Below, piece after piece: positions 18,001 through 25,359 of a stretch of DNA of 64,000 bases. This DNA comes from Microbacterium nymphoidis (GTDB lineage Bacteria; Actinomycetota; Actinomycetes; Actinomycetales; Microbacteriaceae), in the NCBI RefSeq assembly GCF_021044885.1, contig NZ_JAJNOD010000005.1, positions 1 through 64,000 on the forward strand, in the 5' to 3' direction. The position numbers and the translations under genes were made by a program. Below the pieces are notes generated by a model, which saw only the letters and a list, made by a program, of their open reading frames with translations, did not search any database and had not been told where the DNA came from. Position 1 is the first letter of the stretch. Every line of letters begins with the position of its first letter.

Positions 18001-21000
18001 TGGCTCCGCGGCTGTCCTGTGCGGTGTACTGCAACGCGGTGCGGACCTTCTCACCCTCAGGAAGGTCCGGCGTGGTGATGACCACGCGGCCGCCGTCCAC
18101 ACGCGCCTCCAGACCCGGGATGTCGGCGGGAACGGCGAGCGCATCGGCGATGAGCGTCAGCGGGGTGTCGCCGTCGGGGTCGCTGTCGTTGTCGAGCGGG
18201 CTGACATCGATCACCCGCCCCGGCGCGGCGATCACGTGGTCGGCGACCGCGAACGGTGCCTGGTTGTCGGGGAGCGCGCCGGCGATCCCCACGCGAACCG
18301 TCGCGACGGCTTCGGCCCCCAGGCGATCACGCACTCGGTACGTGAACAGATCCGTGCCCGCCGAGTCGGCGAAGGCCTCGTACTCGATCCGGTCGTCCAC
18401 GGTGGCGATCACACGTCCGCGCGTGGGCGCGGTCGTGATGCCGACGAGTTCCACGGAGTCGCCCTCGGGATCGATCCCGTCCAGCGGGACCGCAATCGCC
18501 ACGACGCCACCGGCGATCACGCGCGCGGTGAGATCACGGGGCGTCGGAGCGGCGTTGCCGGCCTCATCGACAGGCAGCACCTGGAAGGTGACGTCCCCCG
18601 AGACGCGCTGTCCGAGAGCATCCGCGACCTCGTACCGGGCGCGCACCTCCCCGGGCTGCGCACCCGCGCGGAATCGCACCGTGTCGCCGGAAACGAAGAT
18701 CTGATCGGCGGCATCGGCGGGAACGACATCCCGAAGTTCGCGGGAGAGGGTCAGCGGGGAATGGATGGGGGATGAATCGTTGTCGAGAACGTGCGCGGTG
18801 GCAGCGTCGCCGGCGCGCACCACCACGACATCGGGCGTCGCCTCGGGAGCTTCCTGGCCGGTGGACGGCTGCAGCGGAATCACGATCACGTCGCCCTCGG
18901 CGGACTGCGATCCGTTGGAGATCACGTACCGGACACGCGTCTGCTGGGACAGCCCTGCGTCGGCGATCCGCAGTGTCTGGTTGTTCACGAGGGAGATGGC
19001 GATGCCCGGATTGTCCGTCGTCACGGACTGGACCACCAGCACTCCCCCGGCAGGATCGACGTCGTTCTCGAGCACACCGGTCAGCACTTCTCCCCCGACG
19101 GGCAGGAGCGCGGTGTCCTGAACCGCGATCGGAGGCTGGGCGGCGCCAGCGGCGTCGATCACATCGATGCGGACCACGCCCGACGCCGACGCCGACCCCG
19201 CCGACACGCGATAAGTGACGTACCGGGTGCCGAGTGAATCGGCCCGGAAGCTGAAGGACCCGTTCAGATAGTCCGGTACGACGGTGGCGGTGGCGTGCTC
19301 CTGGACCAGCGAGAGCTTCAGCACATCCTGACCGGCGGAGAGATCATTCACCAGCGGCGAGACGATCACCTGCTCCCCCACTCGGGCGATGACGTGATCG
19401 GGGTTGGTGACAGGCGACGTGCTGCCGGGGGCCCGGACGTCGAACCGGAGCACTCCCGACGCGCTCGCTGCTCCGTCGGAGAGCACGATCTGGACGTCGA
19501 CCGGCCCGCTCGAGCCGCCGATGGCCCGGAACGTCACTCTGCCGTCCGGGGTGAACGACACCTCGTCGCCATCGGCGGCCACGGCCGACTGCAGATAGAT
19601 GTCATCGCCATCCGGATCCCGCCAGTCCGGCAGAAGGTTGTATGTCGTCGCCGCGCCGGCCTCCACCGGGATGATCTGATCGGCGCGCACCTGCTCCGGG
19701 GCACCGTTCTGGGAGGGCGGGTGGACGGTCACCGTCACCATCGCGCTGCCCGTGCCGCCTCGCCCATCGTCGACTGCGTACGGCACCGTCATGGTGCCGT
19801 CGGCGGATTCCGGGACATCCAGCTGGAGCGCCTGCGCGTTGAGGATGGGTCGTACCGTACCGAGCTGGGTGGACGGGCTCTCGACGCTCACGGTGAGAAC
19901 ATCGCCGTCCGCGTCGCTGTCGTTCTCGAGAACGGGTAGCACCGTGGCCCGACCAGCCCGGACGCCGTAGGAATCGTCGTTCGCGACAGGGTCGGTGTTC
20001 TCTTCCCCACGCTCGGGCTGAGCCTGTTCCGGAGTGTCGCGGGATGACTCGCCGCGCTCGTCGCTCTCGCCGTCCGGCGGCGTGAGATCGTTCCAGTTGT
20101 CAATGCGCTGCAGCGCGGAATCCAGCATCCAGGCCACGCCGTTGATGGTGTCGTTCAGCAGCACGGATTGCCGGTTTACCCGGAACGTGAGCGCGACCTG
20201 CGGGCCGACGCCCTCGATGGTGGTGTCGATGAGTTCCGCGTCATCCGCGCACTCCCGGAGGAAAGCGGCCGTGCCGCCCCATGCGGCGTAGGTGCATCCG
20301 GCCAGCCGCACGGGTGCCGCAGGACTGCCTCCCGGCGTGGCCGGTGCCCGCTCTGTGACGGCACCACCGGCGAGCTGGACGGTGATCACGGCATCCGGCG
20401 AGGCGACGCGCACCGCCGGATCGTCATCCGAGGGCTGCTGCAGCACGAGAGCCGGCCCCTCGGCATCGGCGGGCAGCTCGGCCCGCAGTCCGCGCGCGGT
20501 GTACAGCGTCCGCGAGGTGCGATCCAGCACCACAGGCTCGGAGCCGACCGCGGAGATCGTGAGCTCGTCCTGCGGATCGATCCCCTCCAGCGCGCGTGTC
20601 TCAGCGGCGCCGACGCTTCCCATCGGGGAGACGCGGATCGAGGTGAGCTCGCCGGACTCAGCGGACACGGCGTGCACGGTGCCGGTCCGGTCGACCACGA
20701 CGGCGGAACCGCTGTCGAGCGTGCGCTCGACAGGCATGGACGGAGAGAAACTGGCCAGCGCGGACACCGGCATCACCCACAGATCCCCGGTGGCGGTGTC
20801 GTGCACGGTGACCGTTCCGCCGCCCAGCGAGACCTCCGCCGTCGACGGCACGGCCACCGAGCCACGCACCGTGTAGCTCACGGGGTCGAGGACGCCGATC
20901 TGCCCGGCCGATGTGATCAGCACATCGGAGCCCGACTGCAGCACGTCGTAGTCGGCGGCCTGGGAACGCGCGACACCGTCCACGACCGACGCGCTCGGGT

Positions 21001-21190
21001 TGACGTGCCCGACTAGCAGCGCGCTCTGCTTCGTGATCCACACACCGCCGTCGTTCAGATCGACCTCGGCGGCGGGCGTCCCGTCGTAGGCGACCGCCAT
21101 CGTCGCGACAGCGATCCCCGTGACGGCGATCGCGGCCGTGGTGGCGATCGCCGTACGGCGTCGACGCATCCAAGATTTTGCCGTCCCCAA
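15059..21190 (-). CDS. Giant surface protein: propeller-like, Ig/cadherin-like and FN3 modules
   Basis: The protein has about 2043 residues. A basic start (MRRRR) and one hydrophobic segment (about 13-34) form a signal anchor or signal peptide. Residues ~40-370 look like a beta-propeller (repeated VWITKQ, DVLITSAGQIGVLD, DLWVMPVSAL blades). After an acidic linker, at least nine modules span ~400-1470, each with an NDxDPDGD-type loop (NDSDADGD, DPDGDD, NDSDPDGD). About five FN3-like modules follow from ~1470 to ~1940 (LSWSPPESNGSPITGY, VQWQAPAANGSPITGY, LTWSPGASNGSP). A short Cys-containing tail ends the protein; there is no LPXTG or C-terminal helix. The TTG at 21190 is assumed; ATG 21169 is an alternative. 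It is probably the exported client of the downstream genes. Confidence 0.85.
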   Translation of the reverse strand: MGTAKSWMRRRRTAIATTAAIAVTGIAVATMAVAYDGTPAAEVDLNDGGVWITKQSALLVGHVNPSASVVDGVARSQAADYDVLQSGSDVLITSAGQIGVLDPVSYTVRGSVAVPSTAEVSLGGGTVTVHDTATGDLWVMPVSALASFSPSMPVERTLDSGSAVVVDRTGTVHAVSAESGELTSIRVSPMGSVGAAETRALEGIDPQDELTISAVGSEPVVLDRTSRTLYTARGLRAELPADAEGPALVLQQPSDDDPAVRVASPDAVITVQLAGGAVTERAPATPGGSPAAPVRLAGCTYAAWGGTAAFLRECADDAELIDTTIEGVGPQVALTFRVNRQSVLLNDTINGVAWMLDSALQRIDNWNDLTPPDGESDERGESSRDTPEQAQPERGEENTDPVANDDSYGVRAGRATVLPVLENDSDADGDVLTVSVESPSTQLGTVRPILNAQALQLDVPESADGTMTVPYAVDDGRGGTGSAMVTVTVHPPSQNGAPEQVRADQIIPVEAGAATTYNLLPDWRDPDGDDIYLQSAVAADGDEVSFTPDGRVTFRAIGGSSGPVDVQIVLSDGAASASGVLRFDVRAPGSTSPVTNPDHVIARVGEQVIVSPLVNDLSAGQDVLKLSLVQEHATATVVPDYLNGSFSFRADSLGTRYVTYRVSAGSASASGVVRIDVIDAAGAAQPPIAVQDTALLPVGGEVLTGVLENDVDPAGGVLVVQSVTTDNPGIAISLVNNQTLRIADAGLSQQTRVRYVISNGSQSAEGDVIVIPLQPSTGQEAPEATPDVVVVRAGDAATAHVLDNDSSPIHSPLTLSRELRDVVPADAADQIFVSGDTVRFRAGAQPGEVRARYEVADALGQRVSGDVTFQVLPVDEAGNAAPTPRDLTARVIAGGVVAIAVPLDGIDPEGDSVELVGITTAPTRGRVIATVDDRIEYEAFADSAGTDLFTYRVRDRLGAEAVATVRVGIAGALPDNQAPFAVADHVIAAPGRVIDVSPLDNDSDPDGDTPLTLIADALAVPADIPGLEARVDGGRVVITTPDLPEGEKVRTALQYTAQDSRGATAVGVIDLTVDSTVPPQPPLARDDRIRLEQVPDDRVVSVDVRANDSDPDGTTDALTVSLPEPTTAELGAGQSIRVTVETQRQLIPYTVTDADGLQDSAFLFVPALGDLRPELSPTAGAVTVRSGELVTVELADHVRTQGDLPVMIADRNQVSALHDDGSGLIVDDRTLQYRSRVNYSGSDALTVLVTDGTTADDPGGRTALLSIPVTVLPADTSNTPPTFSGATITVPRGEAPTTLSLTDLTRDPDDGDLAAMHYALLGSAPDGITAAVTGEALSVSAPADGVVGLVGSVTVTATDGKSDPVAATFQIRTTRTERPLAVAVADVVTDAVAGVARTIDVTANDTNPYPDTPLRVVAATLLAGEGAVTFEGAAVTVTPDAGFTGTLTVRYRIADGSDDAAREVDGLLSVTVRDRPSAPGRPTVGGLTENSVMLSWSPPESNGSPITGYTVSSEDGSVTMSCESTACTIGGLVAGRDYRFQVTATNAVGTSSPSALSDTVRPQARPAAPGQLSIAADDGVIVAGWAASAPPVTLYNVEISPAPPTGSAVQTVRAANASFTGLQNGVSYTFRVQATTDAGVSSDWSASSSPATPSGPPSAPAAPTVVVGAPTDTGATLSVQWQAPAANGSPITGYVLTVIRDGAQLTQISSATASVDYHVAGTRELYSFSVVAINGRGPGPSSPQSAPVNAIATPGQPSGIGLLSGDGRVILRSFAAVAGNGADPSQIEYEYALNGAPWQPLPGGTQGGAIPANNGTAYSVRVRAVTVVDGNRYPGPASADSNSVVPAGPPAPPSASAEVNRTQVTLTWSPGASNGSPVTNVTWQLSGGQEQIDVPSGTTTFDVGWNFDGSVTLWAIDANHAKSQPTVVPVKTGPDPSTVTLGTLALGNDVTLDDGRPGQDVVYHGIYGTGSVAYECVVNGTVTVRYDRPAPTNTTVGLPYCRGAAGDEIWLVIEWESGSPYAPRTLSNSCRPFDSCSTGRKSE

Positions 21191-21334
21191 GCGGCACCCC
21201 AGCTTTCCTCAGCACCGTTCCCCGCGGATGACTCCGCAGCTTTCCCCAAAGCGGAACGGTCAGATCATCCTACTGGTCGTCGGCGACATCCGCACCGCAG
21301 ATGGCGAGGGTTATCCACAGCCTCTGAGGAGACA

Positions 21335-21760
21335 TCACTCGTCGCCGCCGGAGCCGACGGGGAAGTTGTCGCGGAACAGATGCCGGGGATCGATGCGCTC
21401 TGTGATGCGCCGGAGCCGTGCCAGCGTGCTCGGCGGGATGGCCTCCGCGATGCGGGCCGGCCGGTCCGACGCTTCGAAGCTGGTGTACAGGCCCGTCGAA
21501 CGCCGCCCCCGCGGCTCCCACATCAGGTCGAGCCGCTGCGCATCGCTGCCGAACGCGACCACCGAGAACTGCGCGTCGCGGTGCGCGAACGCGGACTCGT
21601 CGGCGCCCACGTCCGAGGCGGCACCGCGGAGTGCGCGGATCTGGAAGGAGGGCCGGCCGCTGCGCATCTGATGCGCGGCGGCGGTGACGACGTCGGCGGA
21701 CAGCTCACGAAACAATCCCGAACGGGTGACGGGCGCACCTGTCCCTGCCGCGGCCCGTCA
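21335..21760 (-). pseudogene. Remnant of an FAD/BBE oxidoreductase C-terminus
   Basis: This segment reads, in the same frame as the LLM gene and directly after its two consecutive TGA codons, a coherent 140-residue tail: GTGAPVTRSGLFREL, then SFQIRALRGA, then IDPRHLFRDNFPV just before the stop. The last motif is typical of the berberine-bridge (BBE) end of FAD-linked oxidases. No PCMH FAD-binding domain (about 330 residues) precedes it. Related actinobacterial proteins fuse an LLM oxidoreductase to such an FAD/BBE oxidase, so this looks like the leftover after an internal deletion. A separate start at TTG 21715 is possible, but a functional product is unlikely. Confidence 0.6.
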
Positions 21761-22762
21761 TCAGCGTCCGCGATCACCTGGGCGTACGTGGTGATCCGTG
21801 CCGGGCTCGATCACGCGCAATCCGGCGGGCACGTCGTCGTACGCGATTCCGGCGACGCGCGCGGCGCGGGCCGCACGCGAACGAGGATCGGCGGTGGACG
21901 TGCCACGGGAAGCGCGTTCCTGCGCCACCAGCTCACGAACGGCCGGGCCCACCTCCTGACCGAACCGGTGAAGGGTCGCCGGATCATCGGAGGCCAGGAT
22001 GAAGGTACTGACTCCGCTGTCGAGTGTGAGCGTGGCGAGGCGCGCGGCCCACGAGCGGCTGTCGGCCTCGGGGCCGATGTTGAGCAGGCGCCGGATCTCG
22101 TGCGGTTCGCGACCCGCACCGTGAGCGGCGTCGTCGATGCGCGCCATGCCCTCATCGAGGCCGCCCGGCTGCATCATCGACTCCGAGGGGAGCCAGCCGT
22201 CGCTCTTGCGGCCGATGAGTCGCAGCATGCGAGGCTTCAGCGCGCCGATCCAGATCGGGATGTCGTGGGCGGGGCGCGGACCGCGTTTCGCGCCCCGCAG
22301 CGGATAGGCCTGTCCGTCGCGGAAGATCCCGCCGCGTTCGTCGGCGCGCCACGTCTCCCGCACGATGTCGATGACCTCTTCCAGCGCCGTGACAGCCTCC
22401 CCCGGGGTGCGACGGGGTCCTCCCATCGCCGTGATCGCGTCCCAGAACGCGCCCGCCCCGAGGGCGAGGTCGAACCTCCCTCCGGAGAGCAGATCGAGCG
22501 AGGCCGCAGCACGCGGCAGCGTCGGCATGCGCAGCGGTACGTTGACGACATTGGCGGAGATGTGGATGCGCTCGGTGACGGCGGCGACGTAGGACATCAG
22601 CGTCCAGGTGTCGAGAAACGCGGGCTGATACGGGTGGTCCTGGTACGTGACCAGATCCAGGCCCGCCGCCTCCGACACCTGCGCCAGCACGACGGGGTTC
22701 TGCGCGGGCGTCGCCGTGGGCGTGATGAAGCTTCCGAAACGGAGGTCGTGACCGTAATCCAT
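21761..22762 (-). CDS. LLM-class (luciferase-like) flavin-dependent oxidoreductase
   Basis: The 333-residue TIM-barrel enzyme should use F420 or FMN; its substrate is unknown. Diagnostic segments are RFGSFITPTATPAQNP near the start, YQDHPYQPAFLDTWTLM (about 40-56), NVVNVPLRMPTLPRAAASLDLLSGGRFDLALGAG split across about 72-105, and IPIWIGALKPRMLRLIG (about 168-184). The last ~30 residues (GIAYDDVPAGLRVIEPGTDHH) match the linker that leads into an FAD-binding partner in fused homologues; here the frame ends at TGATGA. The ATG is preceded by GAGGAGCCCC. Confidence 0.85.
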   Translation of the reverse strand: MDYGHDLRFGSFITPTATPAQNPVVLAQVSEAAGLDLVTYQDHPYQPAFLDTWTLMSYVAAVTERIHISANVVNVPLRMPTLPRAAASLDLLSGGRFDLALGAGAFWDAITAMGGPRRTPGEAVTALEEVIDIVRETWRADERGGIFRDGQAYPLRGAKRGPRPAHDIPIWIGALKPRMLRLIGRKSDGWLPSESMMQPGGLDEGMARIDDAAHGAGREPHEIRRLLNIGPEADSRSWAARLATLTLDSGVSTFILASDDPATLHRFGQEVGPAVRELVAQERASRGTSTADPRSRAARAARVAGIAYDDVPAGLRVIEPGTDHHVRPGDRGR

Positions 22763-22803
22763 GGGGCTCCTCGTCTGTCGACCCGCGGGTGAGCCCCCTC
22801 AGG

Positions 22804-23397
22804 CTATGCCTGCGCGAACACGGCGGGGGTCGTTGCGCGATGGCAGCCCCGCACGTGATCGTCGACCATGCCTGCGGACTGCATCAGGGCGTACATGGTG
22901 GTGGGACCGACGAAGCGGAACCCGCGCCGCAGCAGTTCTTTGCTCATCGCCTTCGATTCGGCCGTCTGCGCGGGGACATCGGCGAAGGTCTCCGGGGGGA
23001 CGTGGGTCTCCGGAGCGAACGACCACATCAGTTCGTCGAAGTCACCGGAGGCCATCTCGATGAGAACACGCGCGTTGCCGATGGCGGCGAGGATCTTGGC
23101 GCGGTTGCGGACGATGCCGGCATCGCCGAGGAGACGCTCCACGTCTTGCTCGTCGTAGCGGGCGATCCGCTCCGGATCGAACCCGTCGAAGGCGACGCGG
23201 AAGTTCTCCCGCTTGCGCAGGATGGTGATCCAGCTCAGGCCGGCCTGGAAACCCTCGAGCGTCATCTTCTCGAAGAGCCGCTGGTCGCCGTGCATCGGCT
23301 GACCCCACTCCTCGTCGTGATAGCGGGTGTAGATCTCCTCCTGCCCGGCCCACGCGCAGCGCGCGATTCCATCGATACCCGTGGTGACATCCGCCAT
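22804..23397 (-). CDS. tag: DNA-3-methyladenine glycosylase I
   Basis: The 197-residue base-excision repair enzyme should remove 3-methyladenine from DNA. Motifs are RCAWAG with the zinc Cys, YTRYHDEEWG (zinc His and catalytic region), LFEKMTLEGFQAGLSWITIL split over about 40-59, and the C-terminal DDHVRGCHR carrying the last His and Cys zinc ligands. The start chosen is ATG 23397, because TACCGT (23409-23404) lies exactly six bases upstream, consistent with a leaderless transcript. An ATG at 23433 would add 12 residues without a ribosome site. It is divergent from the lactonase gene. Confidence 0.9.
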   Translation of the reverse strand: MADVTTGIDGIARCAWAGQEEIYTRYHDEEWGQPMHGDQRLFEKMTLEGFQAGLSWITILRKRENFRVAFDGFDPERIARYDEQDVERLLGDAGIVRNRAKILAAIGNARVLIEMASGDFDELMWSFAPETHVPPETFADVPAQTAESKAMSKELLRRGFRFVGPTTMYALMQSAGMVDDHVRGCHRATTPAVFAQA

Positions 23398-23403
23398 GCC
23401 TCC

Positions 23404-23438
23404 ACGGTAGCGGTGGCGTCGGACATTGCTCATAGGGT
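23404..23438. promoter_or_regulatory. Face-to-face leaderless promoters for tag and the lactonase
   Basis: On the minus strand TACCGT (23409-23404) lies six bases before the tag ATG. On the plus strand TAGGGT (23433-23438) lies six bases before the lactonase GTG (23445). Both fit TANNNT at -12 to -7 with transcription starting at the start codon. The -35 regions are weak. The GGGAGG just before the GTG could alternatively be a ribosome site. Confidence 0.45.
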
Positions 23439-23444
23439 GGGAGG

Positions 23445-24284
23445 GTGCGTGCGGAACAGGTGACGGCAGCGGTGGCGGAGCACGGTGAGGGGCCGGTCTG
23501 GTGGCCCGACTGGGGTGGTCTGCGCTTCGTGGACGGCAGCCGTGGCGATGTGCTGACGCTGCTGCCCGAGGGCGATGTGACGCGGATGCACGTGGACGCC
23601 TTCACCGGGTTCCTCCGCCCGCGTGCGAACGGCGGCTGGATCGTGGGCGGGGAGCACGCTCTCTTCGGCGCCGATGACCCGCGGGCCGTGCCCACCGCGC
23701 TCGTGCGGCTGCTGGATGATCCCGCGATCCGGCTCAACGATGCCGGAACGGATCGCGCCGGTCGCCTGTACGCCGGCTCGATGGCGTACGAGGGCACCGC
23801 GAACGCAGCGCAGTTCTGGCGCATCGTCGGTGAGGACGTGAGCGTGCAGTTCTCCCCGGTGACGATCTCCAACGGGTTCGACACCTCTCCCGACGGCGCG
23901 CTGGGCTACTACGTCGACACCGCGACCGGTCGCGTGGATGTCTGCGACGTGACGCCGGAGGGGCTGAGGGATCGACGCCCGTTCGCCGTGATCGACCCGG
24001 CGGCCGGCCATCCCGACGGGCTGACCGTGGCCTCGGACGGGTCGGTGTGGGTGGCGCTGTGGGACGGACACGGCGTACTCGGCTTCGACTCGGACGGGGT
24101 GCTGCGCGAGCGCATCGAGGTCCCCACGGCCCGCACCACGGCGTGCGCCTTCGGGGGCGACGACCTGCGGACCCTCTACATCACCAGCTCTCGCCAGGGC
24201 CTCACGGACGATCCGCTGGCCGGCGCGTTGTTCGCCGCGACGCCCGGCGTCACCGGCCTTCCGGTCACGCCCTACGCCGGCTGA
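23445..24284 (+). CDS. SMP-30/gluconolactonase family protein
   Basis: The 279-residue six-bladed propeller should hydrolyse a sugar lactone. Visible family segments are VAEHGEGPVWWPDWGGLRFVD split across about 6-26 (Glu metal ligand), RLNDAGTDRAGRLYAGSM (Asn/Asp ligands, about 95-112), TISNGFDTSPDG (Asn ligand, about 142-153) and HPDGLTVASDGSVWVAL (Asp ligand, about 189-205). It ends convergently with the FAA hydrolase gene across a hairpin at 24308-24360. It may supply the acid used by the neighbouring catabolic genes. Confidence 0.87.
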   Translation: MRAEQVTAAVAEHGEGPVWWPDWGGLRFVDGSRGDVLTLLPEGDVTRMHVDAFTGFLRPRANGGWIVGGEHALFGADDPRAVPTALVRLLDDPAIRLNDAGTDRAGRLYAGSMAYEGTANAAQFWRIVGEDVSVQFSPVTISNGFDTSPDGALGYYVDTATGRVDVCDVTPEGLRDRRPFAVIDPAAGHPDGLTVASDGSVWVALWDGHGVLGFDSDGVLRERIEVPTARTTACAFGGDDLRTLYITSSRQGLTDDPLAGALFAATPGVTGLPVTPYAG

Positions 24285-24307
24285 ACGGCTCACACCAGCG
24301 CGAGACA

Positions 24308-24360
24308 TCCGTCTGCGGGTGACGGCCGGCGCATCGCCGGGGTCCTCACCCGCAGACGGA
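24308..24360. terminator. 15-bp inverted repeat between convergent genes
   Basis: TCCGTCTGCGGGTGA (24308-24322) pairs perfectly with TCACCCGCAGACGGA (24346-24360). The loop itself can fold (CCGGC with GCCGG). There is no T-run. The position between two convergent stops suggests bidirectional termination or 3'-end protection. Confidence 0.6.
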
Positions 24361-24374
24361 CGCGGCGGATCAGG

Positions 24375-25232
24375 TCAGACGGTGGCGCGACGGACGCGCT
24401 GGGTCTGGACGCCGAGGCCGTCGATCTCGATGCGCATCTCGTCACCGTCCTGCAGGTAGGGGAACCGCCCCGACAACGCGACGCCCTCGGGGGTCCCGGT
24501 GTTCACCAGGTCGCCCGGCTCCAGCACCATGTACTGGCTGAGCTCCCACACCAGGTGGGCGACGGAGAAGACCATGTCGGCGGTGCTGGAGTCCTGACGA
24601 GGCTCGCCGTTGACGAAGCTGCGCAGGCGGAGCGCCTGCGGATCGACCTCGTCCGCCGGCACCAGGGCGGGACCGAGCGGGTTGAACGTCTCGGCGCACT
24701 TGCCCTTGGACCACTGCCCGCCGGACACCTCGATCTGGTATTCGCGCTCCGAGACGTCGTTGGAGACGACGTACCCCGCGATCACCGCGAGCGCGTCTTC
24801 CGGGGAGGCAAGATACCGCGCACGGCGCCCGATCACCACGCCGAGCTCGACCTCCCAGTCGCTGCGCTGCGAGTCGGGCGGCAGGAGCACGTCGTCATCC
24901 GGGCCCACCACCGTGTTGGGGTGCTTGAAGAAGATGACCGGGCGCTCGGGCGGAAGGGAGCCCGACTCTGCGGCATGCGCCGCGTAGTTCATCCCGACGC
25001 AGACCACGGCCATCGGACGCGCGATCGGGGCGCCGACGCGCAACCGCTCAGCCTCGGGCTGCGCGGGCAGCTCACCGGCGGCGAGGGCGGCGCGGGTGCG
25101 GGCGATGCCGTCGGCGGCGAGGAACGCGCCGTCGATCTCTCCGGTCAGCGGCGCGAGCGAGCGCAGCACGCCCTCGTCGTCACGGACGAAGGGACGCTCC
25201 GCTCCGGCGGTTCCCAGACGCATCAGCTGCAT
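24375..25232 (-). CDS. Fumarylacetoacetate hydrolase-family protein
   Basis: The 285-residue enzyme belongs to the FAA fold that cleaves or hydrates 2,4-diketo acids such as 2,4-diketo-3-deoxy-L-fuconate or acylpyruvates. Seen are VGMNYAAHAAE (about 79-89), FFKHPNTVVGPDD, the metal-ligand segment SDWEVELGVVIG (about 128-139), SNDVSERE (about 157) and the C-terminal GDLVNTGTPEGVALS. The N-terminal ~65 residues form the usual small cap. The start ATG follows GAGGAGTCACC. With the adjacent SDR and enolase-superfamily genes it fits the last step of a non-phosphorylative sugar-acid route. Confidence 0.87.
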   Translation of the reverse strand: MQLMRLGTAGAERPFVRDDEGVLRSLAPLTGEIDGAFLAADGIARTRAALAAGELPAQPEAERLRVGAPIARPMAVVCVGMNYAAHAAESGSLPPERPVIFFKHPNTVVGPDDDVLLPPDSQRSDWEVELGVVIGRRARYLASPEDALAVIAGYVVSNDVSEREYQIEVSGGQWSKGKCAETFNPLGPALVPADEVDPQALRLRSFVNGEPRQDSSTADMVFSVAHLVWELSQYMVLEPGDLVNTGTPEGVALSGRFPYLQDGDEMRIEIDGLGVQTQRVRRATV

Positions 25233-25249
25233 GGTGACTCCTCATCTCT

Positions 25250-25265
25250 CGCGCGACGTCGCGCG
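25250..25265. promoter_or_regulatory. 16-bp perfect palindrome upstream of the FAA hydrolase gene
   Basis: CGCGCGACGTCGCGCG starts 17 bases upstream of the hydrolase ATG. It could be an operator or an mRNA 5' hairpin; the rest of 25233-25359 shows nothing else clear. Confidence 0.4.
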
Positions 25266-25359
25266 TTCGGCCGCACCGTCCTGGCGCGGAGATCGGTGGG
25301 GTTCGAGTCGCGGGCGGCGATGCGCTCACGACCGGTCCGGCGTGGCACAACGACCGCGT

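Noticed and set aside
4832..21190. Type VII (ESX) secretion locus
   Set aside because: No EccC ATPase, WXG100 protein or mycosin was found; FHA and kinase genes alone do not indicate ESX.
22804..23433. Longer tag gene starting at ATG 23433
   Set aside because: The extra 12 residues are Arg-rich and unlike the family start, there is no ribosome site, and the 23397 ATG has a well-spaced -10 box.
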